From Bacillota bacterium (lineage in GTDB: Bacteria; Bacillota; Desulfotomaculia; Desulfotomaculales; Desulfotomaculaceae), in assembly GCA_023481335.1 (NCBI GenBank), contig JAMCWI010000103.1:1-14757 (forward strand): a stretch of 14,757 bases of DNA, read 5' to 3'. Every line of letters starts with the position of its first letter. The stretch's first letter is position 1. The notes beneath the pieces are model-generated. The model searched no databases. It had not been told where the DNA came from and saw only the letters and a program-made list of their open reading frames with translations. Positions 1 to 8,120 of the stretch are shown one piece after another. Position numbers and translations under genes: made by a program.

Positions 1-36
1 CTATAGTCAAGTTCATAGTTTTCCGCCCAGGGACCC

Positions 37-2736
37 ATGGTGCTGGAGCAAATCCGCCGGGGTGTACCCTTTGGCGGCATGGAGCAGCTTCTTTCCTATT
101 TTTACCCGGAACCGGTAACCCTGCTAGATTATTTCCATGAACAACCCCTGCTGCTGGTGGATGACCCCATCCGTTTTAAAGAAGTGGCGGACACCATCCT
201 CAAAGAAAGAAACGAGACCTACACCGATTTGCTGGGGAAGGGTAAGGTGTTGCCGGGCCACTTCAACAGCTATCTGGAGTGGCGTCAGCTATTAGTGCCT
301 TTGGAACGGCGTCAGGGGATTTACTGTTCCTTTTTGCCCCGCCATCCGCAGTATTTGAGACCCCAAAACGTCGTCAACTTTCCGGCCAAAGCCATGCACA
401 GCTTTTTGGGTCATTCAGAAGTGTTGGCAGACGAGATTCGCCACTGGCGGCGCCGCAGTTATGCGGTGGTTCTTTTGGTATCCGCCGAAGAAAGGGCGGC
501 CAACCTGTTAAGGCTGCTAAAGGATGCCAAGATTGATGCCTTCCGGGTAAAACAGCTGGACAACGAAGTGCGGGAAGGCAATGTGGTCATTACCGTGGGC
601 CAATTGGCCAACGGCTTTGAACTGATTTCCGCCCGCTTGGTGGTGATTACCGATGCGGAAATCTTTGGCCAACGTAAGAAGGCCCGCCAGCACCGGGCCC
701 GGCCGGATGCTAAAATGGAACCACTGGCGGATTTAAAGGCCGGGGATTACGTCGTTCATGTGAATCACGGCATCGGCCGCTACCTGGGAATGATCACCCT
801 GGATATCGGAGGGCTGCAAAAGGATTACCTGCAGCTGCAGTACGCCGGGGAAGATAAGCTCTATGTACCCACCGATCAAGTGGCCATGCTGCAAAAGTAT
901 CTGGGGGCGGAGGCCGATCATGCCAAGCTTTCCCGGCTGGGCGGCACCGAATGGTCCAAGGCCAAGGCCAAGGTGCGGGAAGCTGTGCGGGATATGGCCC
1001 AGGAACTGCTGGAGCTTTACGCCTCCCGCCAAACCGTTAAAGGGCATGCCTTCTCCGAAGACACACCCTGGCAGGCGGAATTCGAGGGCCTTTTCCCCTT
1101 TGAGGAAACGCCGGACCAGCTGCGGGCCATTGAAGAAGTAAAACGGGACATGGAAAAAACCCGGCCCATGGACCGGCTGCTTTGCGGCGATGTGGGTTAC
1201 GGCAAGACCGAGGTGGCCCTGCGGGCGTCCTTCAAGTCGGTGATGGACAACAAGCAGGTGGCGGTGCTGGTACCCACCACCATCCTGGCCCAACAGCACT
1301 ACAACACCTTCCGGGAGCGGCTTGCCAATTACCCGGTGCGCATCGAAATGCTCTCCCGGTTCCGTACCCCCAAGGAGCAGCGGCAGGTGCTGGCGGGGCT
1401 GGCCGTCGGAGAAGTGGATATTGTCATCGGCACCCACCGCTTGGTGCAGGACGACATTATTTTTAAAAACCTCGGCCTGTTGGTGGTGGATGAGGAGCAG
1501 CGCTTTGGCGTCAGTCATAAAGAAAGGCTGAAGCAGATGCGCAAGAATGTGGATGTCTTAACCCTGACGGCCACCCCCATCCCCCGTACCCTGCACATGT
1601 CCCTGGTGGGTGTGCGGGACACCAGTGTGCTGGAGACCCCGCCCGAAGAACGGTTCCCGGTGCAGACCTATGTGCTGGAGGAGGACCCGGTTCTCATCCG
1701 GGAGGCTGTGCGGCGGGAATTGAACCGGGGCGGCCAGGTTTATTTTGTGCACAACAGAGTGGTGGATTTGGAGCGGCTGGCGGGCTGGCTGCAGAGTTTG
1801 GTGCCCGAGGCCCGCATCGGAGTGGCCCACGGCCGGATGAAGGAAGACGACCTGGAACAAATGATGCTGGAATTCATGGACGGTGCCTACGATGTGCTGG
1901 TCTGCACCACCATTGTGGAAACCGGTTTGGATATTTCCAATGTGAATACGCTCATTGTCAAAGATGCCGATCACTTTGGTTTATCCCAGCTTTACCAACT
2001 GCGGGGCAGGGTGGGCCGGACCAATCGGTTGGCCTATGCCTACTTCCTGTTCCGGCGGGATAAGGTGCTGACAGAGGTAAGCGAGCGCAGGCTTTCCGCC
2101 ATTCGAGAGTTTACAGAGTTCGGTTCCGGTTTTAAAATTGCCATGCGAGATTTGGAAATCCGGGGAGCGGGCAATATTCTGGGTGCCCAGCAGCACGGGC
2201 ATATTGCCGAAGTGGGTTTTGACCTGTACTGCCGTTTGCTGGAAGAAGCGGTTCAGGAAGCCCGGGGCGAGAAAGTGGAGCAAGTGGTGGAAACCTCGGT
2301 GGAACTGCCGGTGGAGGCCTACATTCCGGATACCTATGTGCCCGACGGCAACCAAAAGGTGGAACTATACCGCCGTCTTGCTGTCATGGGGGAATTCTCG
2401 GAAATCTCCGATCTGGAAGAGGAGTTGGTGGACCGCTACGGCGACCTGCCCGAAAGCGTACGCTGCCTGCTGCAGGTTACCAGGCTAAAACTAACGAGCC
2501 GAGAACTGCATGTCAAGAGCATCAGCCGGGTGCAGGGCAACTACAGGATGCTGTTCGCCCCGGAGGCGCAAAGCAGCCGGTAAAAGCTGGTGGCCGTCAG
2601 TGAAAAGTATAAAAACAACGTAAAGTTTCACACCTCCCCCGAGGGATTTGAAATTAAACTAATCACCCGGGATAAAGGAGAGGTGGGGCTAAGGAAGCTG
2701 GAACAATTAGGCACATTCCTGGATCGGCTGAAATAA
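37..2736 (+). pseudogene. mfd: Transcription-repair coupling factor Mfd, 5'-incomplete and interrupted by an in-frame stop
   Basis: Mfd is a cytoplasmic DNA translocase that removes RNA polymerase stalled at lesions and recruits UvrA. The open frame 37-2583 (848 codons) begins inside the family, at the end of the UvrB-like N-terminal region. Numbering from Met37, an RNAP-interacting CarD-like domain covers about residues 229-290 (GDYVVHVNHGIGRYLG). The helicase core has Walker A GDVGYGKT (384-391), DEEQ (485-488), TATPIPRT, TGLDISN (629-635) and RGRVGR (656-661), followed by the C-terminal TRCF domain. Family members are about 1150-1180 residues, so roughly 270 N-terminal residues are missing. 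In frame upstream lie TAG at 4-6 and 16-18, and Met37 has no convincing ribosome site. TAA at 2581-2583 interrupts the frame, which then stays open for 50 more Mfd-like codons to TAA 2734-2736. The parts needed for UvrA contact and the extreme C-terminus would be lost. Identity is near certain; whether it is a true pseudogene or carries sequence errors is open. Confidence 0.8.
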
Positions 2737-2737
2737 C

Positions 2738-2766
2738 TTGCCGGTCCATCCTGATCAGTGTATAAT
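2738..2766 (+). promoter_or_regulatory. Sigma-A promoter of prsA-like gene
   Basis: The -35 hexamer TTGCCG (2738-2743) and the perfect -10 TATAAT (2761-2766) are separated by exactly 17 bp. The -35 begins directly after the residual mfd stop at 2734-2736. The predicted RNA start is near 2773, giving a leader of about 25 nt before the GTG start at 2799. This is one of the best promoter matches in the window. Confidence 0.75.
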
Positions 2767-2798
2767 TGCGGTATCATGCAAAAGGGGGAAATTGTGTA

Positions 2799-3818
2799 GT
2801 GAAAAGCAAATTTTTTCGTTTAGGCCTGCCGTTGCTGCTTAGCCTGGCTTTATTATTTACAGGCTGTAACAATAATAAGGCCAATGTGGTGGCCACCGTT
2901 AACGGGGATGAAATTACCCGGCAGCAATTGGACAACCGGTTGAATGCAGCTGCTAAACAATTTGGCATAGATCTGAACAGCGAAGCCAATAAGGAAATGA
3001 AAGGTCAGATTGAACAAGGGATTTTGGATGAATTAATTGTACAAACTTTGATTCTTCAGGAAGCTGAGAAACAAAAACTAACTCCTGCCAAAGAAGAAGT
3101 GGACAAGGAGTTTAATGAAATCAAGGCCAGTGTGGGTAAAGAAGAAGATTTTAAAAAGGCCCTGGAAGAAGCCAAAATGACCGAGCAGGATGTAAAGGAC
3201 AATATTGTCTTAAAACACGCCTACACCAATCTTTATGAAAAGCAAACCGCCGATGTGAAGAAACCCACCGATGAGGAAATTGCCGGCTACTACAACAACC
3301 ATAAACAAATCTTTGGTACCCCCGAGCAGTTGGAAGTAAAACATATGCTGTTCGCCGTTGACAGCAAGGAAGCCAATATTCCCAAGCGTACCGACAAAGA
3401 AGCTTTAGAAGCGGCTAAGCTTGCCCTGGCGGAAGTAACCCAAAAAGGCCGCGATTTTGCTTCGGTGGCCCGGCAACTGTCCGATGACCTGGGAACCCGG
3501 GAAAACGGCGGCAGCTACACCATCGACAAGGGTGCCAACACCACCGATCCGGCCTTTGAAAAAGCAGCAGTGGCTTTGAAACCCGGTGAGATTACCAAGG
3601 AGCCTGTGAAAAGTGCCTACGGTTATCACCTGATCAAGCTGGAGAATATTCTGCCCGCCACCCAGAAGTCCCTGGATGAAGTGAAAGACAATATTGCGGC
3701 GCAGCTGGAGAGCGAAGCAAAACAAGCCAAATTTTCCCAATACGTTGAGGATTTGAGAAAAAATGCCAAGGTGGATAACAAAATAGCCCCAGAAACAGGG
3801 GATTCGTCAAAAAAATAG
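2799..3818 (+). CDS. prsA: PrsA-like foldase lipoprotein (parvulin-type peptidyl-prolyl isomerase)
   Basis: This is an extracytoplasmic, membrane-anchored chaperone and prolyl isomerase that helps exported proteins fold. I chose GTG 2799 because AAAGGGGG lies 10 nt upstream; the frame extends up to a TTG at 2766, but that overlaps the promoter -10. The 339-residue product starts MKSKFFRLGLP, followed by a hydrophobic stretch and a lipobox FTGC, with lipidated Cys23. Residues about 30-170 form a charged helical SurA/PrsA-type N-domain. The parvulin domain covers about 179-284, with EVKHMLFAV at its start and YGYHLIKL (274-281) at its end. The C-terminal tail is lysine-rich. It sits between mfd and spoVT, as in other spore-forming clostridia. 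The fold and lipoprotein nature are clear. Its exact substrates are unknown, and the symbol is given by domain similarity rather than proven orthology to Bacillus PrsA. Confidence 0.85.
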   Translation: MKSKFFRLGLPLLLSLALLFTGCNNNKANVVATVNGDEITRQQLDNRLNAAAKQFGIDLNSEANKEMKGQIEQGILDELIVQTLILQEAEKQKLTPAKEEVDKEFNEIKASVGKEEDFKKALEEAKMTEQDVKDNIVLKHAYTNLYEKQTADVKKPTDEEIAGYYNNHKQIFGTPEQLEVKHMLFAVDSKEANIPKRTDKEALEAAKLALAEVTQKGRDFASVARQLSDDLGTRENGGSYTIDKGANTTDPAFEKAAVALKPGEITKEPVKSAYGYHLIKLENILPATQKSLDEVKDNIAAQLESEAKQAKFSQYVEDLRKNAKVDNKIAPETGDSSKK

Positions 3819-3864
3819 ATGAAAAACCAAAACCCGAAAATAAACTTCTAATGATGGAAAAATA

Positions 3865-3895
3865 TGAATAACACCTTCCCTCCCGTTATATACTA
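3865..3895 (+). promoter_or_regulatory. Candidate sigma-G promoter of spoVT
   Basis: TGAATA (3865-3870), an 18-bp spacer and TATACTA (3889-3895) match the forespore sigma-G pattern (-35 GMATA, -10 CATANTA), with one mismatch in the first -10 base. B. subtilis spoVT is known to be a sigma-G gene, so the match is in the expected place. The predicted start is near 3902, with a leader of about 50 nt before ATG 3952. Confidence 0.55.
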
Positions 3896-3951
3896 TCAAT
3901 GAAGATTAATCCGCGTAGATTATGCAGAAAAAGGAGGGAAGGAAACTTATT

Positions 3952-4512
3952 ATGAAAGCAACGGGTATTGTTCGTCGTATTGACGATTTAGGTCGAGTGG
4001 TTATACCAAAAGAGATCAGAAGGACATTAAGAATTCGTGAAGGAGACCCCCTGGAGATCTTTGTGGATAGGGAAGGTGAGGTAATTCTCAAAAAGTACTC
4101 ACCCATCGGCGAATTAGGTGATTTCGCTAAAGAATATGCCGATTCGCTATATGAAGCACTGGGTCATATTGCCTGCATTGCCGACCGGGATACCATCATT
4201 GCCGTGGCCGGGGCTCCCAAAAAAGAATTTATCAACAAACCCATTGGTCCCAATGTTGAGAAAGTCATGGAAGATCGGAAGGCTGTTGTGATAAACAACC
4301 CCGGTAACGACCCTCACTGTAAGGAATGTGGCATCACGGATGACGGCGAATGCAAATATTCTTCAGAAGTTATTGCACCGATTATTTCTGAAGGGGACCC
4401 AATCGGCGCAGTTATCCTAGCCTCCAAAGATCCAGATGTCAAGATGGGGGAGATGGAACTAAAACTGGCCGAGACTGCTGCCGGTTTCCTGGCCAAACAA
4501 ATGGAACAATAG
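3952..4512 (+). CDS. spoVT: Stage V sporulation protein T, forespore transcription regulator
   Basis: SpoVT is a DNA-binding regulator that, in B. subtilis, tunes sigma-G-dependent genes in the forespore and affects spore coat and germination. The start ATG 3952 is set by the strong site AAGGAGGG (3931-3938); an in-frame ATG at 3922 lies upstream of that site and is rejected. The product is 186 residues, close to the usual 178. Residues 1-50 form the swapped-hairpin AbrB-type DNA-binding domain (MKATGIVRRIDDLGRVVIPK, then LRIREGDPLEIF). The remainder is a GAF-like sensor domain, with cysteines in the CKECGITDDGEC segment. It is flanked by a sigma-G-like promoter and an intrinsic terminator, so it is probably monocistronic. 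The identification is secure. Confidence 0.95.
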   Translation: MKATGIVRRIDDLGRVVIPKEIRRTLRIREGDPLEIFVDREGEVILKKYSPIGELGDFAKEYADSLYEALGHIACIADRDTIIAVAGAPKKEFINKPIGPNVEKVMEDRKAVVINNPGNDPHCKECGITDDGECKYSSEVIAPIISEGDPIGAVILASKDPDVKMGEMELKLAETAAGFLAKQMEQ

Positions 4513-4526
4513 ATCACGAATAAAAT

Positions 4527-4549
4527 GGGCCGAACAGGCCCCTTTTTTT
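4527..4549 (+). terminator. Rho-independent terminator after spoVT
   Basis: The stem GGGCC (4527-4531) / GGCCC (4537-4541) with loop GAACA is followed by a 7-T run (4543-4549), 15 nt after the spoVT stop. Confidence 0.75.
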
Positions 4550-4556
4550 GTCTTTG

Positions 4557-4821
4557 GGGTATTTCTTTGGGGTCAGGCCTTCAGCCTTCAGCCGTCAGCC
4601 GTCAGCCGTCAGCCATCAGCCGTCAGCCGTCAGCCGTCAGCTTTTTGGTTTGCAGGATTTTCCTGGACTGTTTCTATGGTATATAATTTTGGTCAGACCC
4701 TCGGTCATCCACTTTTTTGGTTGAGGATTTTACTTGACAGGTTTTATAGGTCATCAGAGAATGTGGCTGATAGCTGATAGCTGATAGCTGATAGCTGATA
4801 GCTGATAGCTGATGGCTGACG
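4557..4821. repeat. Repeat island 1: heptamer arrays in inverted arrangement
   Basis: This lies in a gene-free gap of about 350 bp. A 23-bp head module (4557-4579, GGGTATTTCTTTGG followed by GGTCAGGCC) leads into eight TCAGCCN heptamers plus a partial unit (4581-4641), then CTTTTTGG. On the other side are eight GCTGATA-type heptamers (4766-4821; the last two are GCTGATG and GCTGACG). The right units are close to reverse complements of the left units, so the island can fold on itself. Between the arms are two imperfect direct copies of about 40 bp (4641-4680 and 4712-4751). No open frame with gene-like character is present, and no transposase is visible. Confidence 0.85.
4734..4762 (+). promoter_or_regulatory. 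Candidate sigma-A promoter of yabN inside island 1
   Basis: TTGACA (4734-4739), a 17-bp spacer and GAGAAT (4757-4762, four of six matches) form a plausible promoter. Its start near 4769 would place the GCTGATA array in the leader RNA of yabN. The -35 is perfect; the -10 is weak. Confidence 0.4.
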
Positions 4822-4859
4822 GCCCATTGTTATCCCTCATAGAAAGGCAGGAGTTAGAA

Positions 4860-6392
4860 ATGGACAAGTCTATCATAATTGTCGGCCTCGGTCCCGGCGA
4901 CCCGGGGATGATTCCCCTGCGGGTGTGGGAAGTTTTAAACGCCGGTATGCCTGTTTATCTGCGTACGGCGGTACACCCCACGGCGGAATGGTTAGACCGA
5001 AAGGGCGTGGCGTACCGTTCCCTGGATCACCATTATCAGCAGGCAGACACCTTTGAGGAGGTCTACTTGCATATTGCTCAGGAGGTGGTGGACGCAGCCG
5101 GGGATAAAGCAGTGGTCTATGCTGTGCCGGGGCACCCGATGGTGGCGGAGGAATCCGTTCGGCTGGTTCTCGATCTGGCCGCCCGCCAAGGCATAAGAAC
5201 CGGCGTGATTCCGGCCATGAGCTTCCTGGACGCGCTGTCCGCCACCCTGGGGCTGGATCCCTGCAAAGGTTTACATATTGTGGATGCCCTGCAGTTGGGT
5301 GAACAGCAGCCGGATCCCCGGGTGGGGACGGTGGTAACCCAGGTTTACGACCGCATGACAGCCGGGGAGACCAAGCTTAATCTTATGGAGGCATACCCGG
5401 ACGAGCACAGGGTCACGGTGGTACGGGCGGCAGGAATTCCGGGACAAGAAAGGGTTGAGCAGGTGCCTCTTTATGAACTTGACCGGCTGCCTTGGATCGA
5501 TCACCTAACCAGTCTTTATATCGGCCCCTTAACAGAAGAAGAGGAAAACGGGGAAGACCCAGCCGAGGCCGGGCAATCCCGGGGTGCCGGTGAAGATGCC
5601 GTCTACAAATGTTCCTTCCCCTTAGACCCCCTGGTGGAAGTGATGGCGGCACTGAGGGCGGAAAACGGCTGTCCCTGGGACAGGGAACAAACGCACCAAA
5701 GCCTCAAACAGTATCTGATTGAGGAGACCTATGAAGTTATCGAGGCATTAGATGAAGGACAAATGTATAAAATTTGTGAAGAGTTGGGAGACTTATTACT
5801 ACAGATTGCATTTCATGCACAAATTGCCAGTGAAAACGGCCGGTTTGACATGAATGATGTGGTGCAGGCCATAACTGAAAAAATGCTGCGAAGACACCCC
5901 CATGTTTTTGGCACCACCCATGTTGCTAACAGCCAGGAGGTACTGATCAACTGGGATAAGATTAAAGCACAGGAGCAGGGAGAGCAAACAAAACCGCCGT
6001 CCTGCCTGGCAAATATTCCTAGATACTTGCCCGCTTTGCTCCGGGCAGAAAAGGTACAGGCCAAGGCCGCCCGGGTGGGTTTTGACTGGCCGGACTACAC
6101 CGGCGCATTGGACAAGGTCTATGAAGAGCTGAAAGAAGTTTTGCAGGCCTTGGAAAACCGGCAGGAAGCGGCAGTGGCGGAAGAACTGGGGGTGTCTTCG
6201 CAGCATTTAGTGAATTTGGCAAGATTATTGCATGTGGAAGCGGAGGGGTCTTTAACCGGCACCACCAATAAGTTTATCAAAAGATTCCAGTACATCGAGG
6301 GTCAAGCCCGGCAAAACGGCCAGGAACTTTCGCAATTGACTTTGGAACAAATGGATCAGTGGTGGGAAAACGCAAAAAAAATCAAAATTTGA
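4860..6392 (+). CDS. yabN: YabN/MazG: tetrapyrrole methylase-like domain fused to NTP pyrophosphohydrolase
   Basis: The MazG part hydrolyses NTPs to NMP and PPi, a housecleaning role; the methylase-like part has no firmly known substrate. Start ATG 4860 follows a GGCAGGAG site. An upstream in-frame ATG at 4812 lies inside the GCTGATA repeat array and is rejected. The product is 510 residues. Residues 1 to about 220 are the SAM-binding methylase fold with GLGPGD (9-14). The first MazG domain starts near CPWD (271-274) and has the metal ligands EETYE (288-292) and EELGD (307-311). A second MazG-like domain begins about residue 415 with YEELKE (421-426), but its EELGD-type motif reads EELGVSSQH (441-449), so the expected Asp is missing. 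This looks like a compensated frameshift (see findings). In E. coli MazG the second domain is the active one, so activity here would depend on the first domain. hup and rqcP follow on the same strand. Confidence 0.92.
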   Translation: MDKSIIIVGLGPGDPGMIPLRVWEVLNAGMPVYLRTAVHPTAEWLDRKGVAYRSLDHHYQQADTFEEVYLHIAQEVVDAAGDKAVVYAVPGHPMVAEESVRLVLDLAARQGIRTGVIPAMSFLDALSATLGLDPCKGLHIVDALQLGEQQPDPRVGTVVTQVYDRMTAGETKLNLMEAYPDEHRVTVVRAAGIPGQERVEQVPLYELDRLPWIDHLTSLYIGPLTEEEENGEDPAEAGQSRGAGEDAVYKCSFPLDPLVEVMAALRAENGCPWDREQTHQSLKQYLIEETYEVIEALDEGQMYKICEELGDLLLQIAFHAQIASENGRFDMNDVVQAITEKMLRRHPHVFGTTHVANSQEVLINWDKIKAQEQGEQTKPPSCLANIPRYLPALLRAEKVQAKAARVGFDWPDYTGALDKVYEELKEVLQALENRQEAAVAEELGVSSQHLVNLARLLHVEAEGSLTGTTNKFIKRFQYIEGQARQNGQELSQLTLEQMDQWWENAKKIKI

Positions 6393-6487
6393 TAAAAAAT
6401 AACAGGAAAAATTTTCTTTCTGGGAGGAAAACCCAATAATATAGCGAAATACAAAATAGTTATTCTGATATCAAGGAGGGTCCTTAC

Positions 6488-6775
6488 TTGAACAAGGCCG
6501 AGCTGATCTCTGCAGTAGCAGAAAAAACCGAACTGAGCAAAAAAGATGCTGAAAAAGCAGTCTCCGCAGTATTAAGCAGCATTGAAGACGCCCTTTCCCA
6601 AGGAGACAAAATTCAACTGGTGGGCTTTGGCACCTTTGAGTCCAAACCCCGTAAAGCCAGGGAAGGCCGTAACCCCCAAACCGGGGAAGCCATCCAGATT
6701 CCTGCTGCCAGAGTGCCTGTATTTAAGGCCGGCAAAGTATTAAAGGATGCTGTGGCCAACCTGCCCGTTGAATAA
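6488..6775 (+). CDS. hup: HU-family nucleoid protein
   Basis: This is a small dimeric DNA-bending protein that compacts the nucleoid; the B. subtilis counterpart is HBs. The start is TTG 6488, with a perfect AAGGAGGG at 6473-6480, 7 nt upstream. The product is 95 residues, close to the usual 90-92. It opens with the helical dimerisation part (MNKAELISAVAEKTELSKKD). Then come GFGTFESKPRKAREGRNP and QTGEAIQIPA, which form the DNA-clasping beta arms with the conserved Pro at the tip, and the closing VPVFKAGKVLKDAV. It lies 95 bp after yabN and 26 bp before rqcP. I see no strong promoter in the 95-bp gap, so it may be co-transcribed with yabN. Identity is secure. Confidence 0.95.
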   Translation: MNKAELISAVAEKTELSKKDAEKAVSAVLSSIEDALSQGDKIQLVGFGTFESKPRKAREGRNPQTGEAIQIPAARVPVFKAGKVLKDAVANLPVE

Positions 6776-6801
6776 GCTCTAACTTTGGAGGTACCGGTGG
6801 T

Positions 6802-7047
6802 TTGAGACTGGACAAGTTTCTAAAAATTAGCAGAGTTATCAAACGTCGCACATTGGCCAAGGAAGTTTGCGACAGCGGCCAGGTATTGGTGAACAATCGG
6901 GTTGCCAAGGCGGGCCTTGAGGTGAAGCCTGGCGACAAGGTTGAGCTGAACTTTGGGACAAGAAAAATGGCGCTTGAAATTCTGGAAATCAAAGAGACCG
7001 TTCCTGCAAAAGAGGCAGCCAGTCTGTATAAGATTGTTGAATATTAA
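6802..7047 (+). CDS. rqcP: RqcP (YabO), S4-domain ribosome quality-control factor
   Basis: In B. subtilis RqcP binds stalled 50S-peptidyl-tRNA complexes and works with RqcH in adding C-terminal alanine tails during ribosome rescue. The start is TTG 6802, with GGAG at 6787-6790. The product is 81 residues, close to the usual size. It is essentially one S4 RNA-binding domain: MRLDKFLKISRVIKRRTLAK, then the VCDSGQVLVNNRVAKAG loop and VKPGDKVELNFG, with a short C-terminal extension. Position directly after hup matches the Bacillus order. The heat-shock S4 protein HslR is a relative, but length and context favour RqcP. A long perfect hairpin follows the stop. Confidence 0.9.
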   Translation: MRLDKFLKISRVIKRRTLAKEVCDSGQVLVNNRVAKAGLEVKPGDKVELNFGTRKMALEILEIKETVPAKEAASLYKIVEY

Positions 7048-7051
7048 TTTT

Positions 7052-7097
7052 ACGCACAAGAAGGACACTTCAACAGGGAAGTGTCCTTCTTGTGTGT
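7052..7097 (+). terminator. Long hairpin after rqcP, no U-tract
   Basis: A 16-bp perfect stem (CACAAGAAGGACACTT at 7055-7070 with its complement at 7079-7094), extendable to 19 bp with one G-T pair, has an 8-nt loop and lies 7 nt after the rqcP stop. It is followed by GTTGGGG instead of a T-run. It probably ends or stabilises the yabN-hup-rqcP transcript, but it is not a classic intrinsic terminator. Confidence 0.5.
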
Positions 7098-7165
7098 TGG
7101 GGTCACATATTTTGGTGCAGAGGTGAAGAGAATAAAGACAAACAATGAAGACAGGGGGTTTTAAC

Positions 7166-8119
7166 TTGAAAAGATGTTGTTTGTCTGTTTTAACCATGCT
7201 CCTATTGGCTGCCTTTTTGGCCCAGGGGTGCCAACCGGCCAAAAAGCCCGAGACAACCAACCGGGAAATGCGATATGAATCCGAGCCCGCCATCAGCCTG
7301 TATGATAACGAAACAGGGCAAAAGAAGCAAATCAAGCTGGAGGAATATCTTGTGGGCGTGGTGGCGGCGGAAATGGAACCCAGCTGGCCAATCAATGCAC
7401 TGGCGGCCCAGGCTATTTTAGCCCGTACATTCACCATGGAAAACATAAAATCCGGGAGGGTAAGAAAACTGCACGGCACCGATGTATCTACCAGTGTGGA
7501 GGAATCCCAAGCCTATGACCCCTCCCGCATCACGGAAAATGTTCGGCAGGCGGTGCAAAAAACCAGGGGCGAGGTCATTACCCATAATGGCAGGTATATC
7601 AAAGCCTGGTTTTCTGCCAGCAACGGCGGCAAAACCGCCGGTGCTGCCGAAGGACTGGCGTATCTTAAGACGCCCACCCCCTATATCAAAGCCAATGTAA
7701 ATGACCCGGCGTCCGTAGAAAATACCTTGCCGGAAATCCGGCAATGGACAGCAACCATTCCCGGTGCCAAGGTACGGGAGGCCGTACGAAGCATCTCCGG
7801 CAAGGACCCCGGACCGCTGACATCCGCCGCCATTGCCAAGAAAGGACCGTCGGGACGTACGGTGAAAATGAAAATTAACAATGCCGTGGTGGGAGGCCCC
7901 GCCTTCCGCCTGGCCGCAGGCAGTACAGAAATCCGCTCGATGTTTTTAACCAACGTAGCCGTACAGGGAGGCAACCTGGTTCTTACCGGCAAAGGGTACG
8001 GCCATGGTGTGGGCATGTCCCAATGGGGCGCTAAAAACATGGCCGAACAAGGCACTTCCCCGGAGGACATCGTCCGCTTCTACTTTAAAGACATCCGAAT
8101 TGAAAAGCTGTATGAATAG
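7166..8119 (+). CDS. SpoIID/LytB-domain lipoprotein, probable peptidoglycan lytic enzyme
   Basis: SpoIID is a lytic transglycosylase that degrades peptidoglycan during engulfment; this protein is a relative. I chose TTG 7166 because AGGGGG lies 7 nt upstream; an in-frame ATG at 7145 lacks a well-spaced site. The product is 317 residues. It begins with MKRCCLSVLTMLLLAAF and the lipobox LAQGC, so Cys22 would be lipidated and the enzyme would face outward. The SpoIID domain starts about residue 55 (LEEYLVGVVAAEMEPSWP). The Glu in VVAAEM, residue 69, corresponds to the catalytic Glu of SpoIID. Family hallmarks follow: AQAILART, AWFSASNGGKT, and the C-terminal GYGHGVGMSQWGA. It is flanked by a hairpin and a terminator, so it is probably a single-gene unit. 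It is not the canonical spoIID that neighbours a SpoIIQ-type gene, so I give no symbol. Confidence 0.85.
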   Translation: MKRCCLSVLTMLLLAAFLAQGCQPAKKPETTNREMRYESEPAISLYDNETGQKKQIKLEEYLVGVVAAEMEPSWPINALAAQAILARTFTMENIKSGRVRKLHGTDVSTSVEESQAYDPSRITENVRQAVQKTRGEVITHNGRYIKAWFSASNGGKTAGAAEGLAYLKTPTPYIKANVNDPASVENTLPEIRQWTATIPGAKVREAVRSISGKDPGPLTSAAIAKKGPSGRTVKMKINNAVVGGPAFRLAAGSTEIRSMFLTNVAVQGGNLVLTGKGYGHGVGMSQWGAKNMAEQGTSPEDIVRFYFKDIRIEKLYE

Positions 8120-8120
8120 C

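Noticed and set aside
733..1974. Long minus-strand open frames within mfd
   Set aside because: They are antisense shadows of G+C-rich coding sequence; the forward frame carries all helicase motifs.
4664..4687. Second promoter in island 1 using TATAAT at 4682
   Set aside because: The -10 is perfect but the -35-like TGGACT is only 12 bp upstream.
4581..4821. CRISPR-like regular repeats
   Set aside because: Units are 7 bp, contiguous and without unique spacers, and no cas genes are present; this is a tandem repeat, not a CRISPR array.
4812..4860. Upstream ATG as start of yabN
   Set aside because: It lies inside the GCTGATA array, has no ribosome site and adds residues absent from the family, whose methylase domain starts at MDKSIIIVGLGPGD.
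7105..7136. Sigma-E promoter before the SpoIID-like gene
   Set aside because: ACATATT at 7105-7111 fits a -35, but no acceptable CATACAHT-like -10 lies 14-15 bp downstream.
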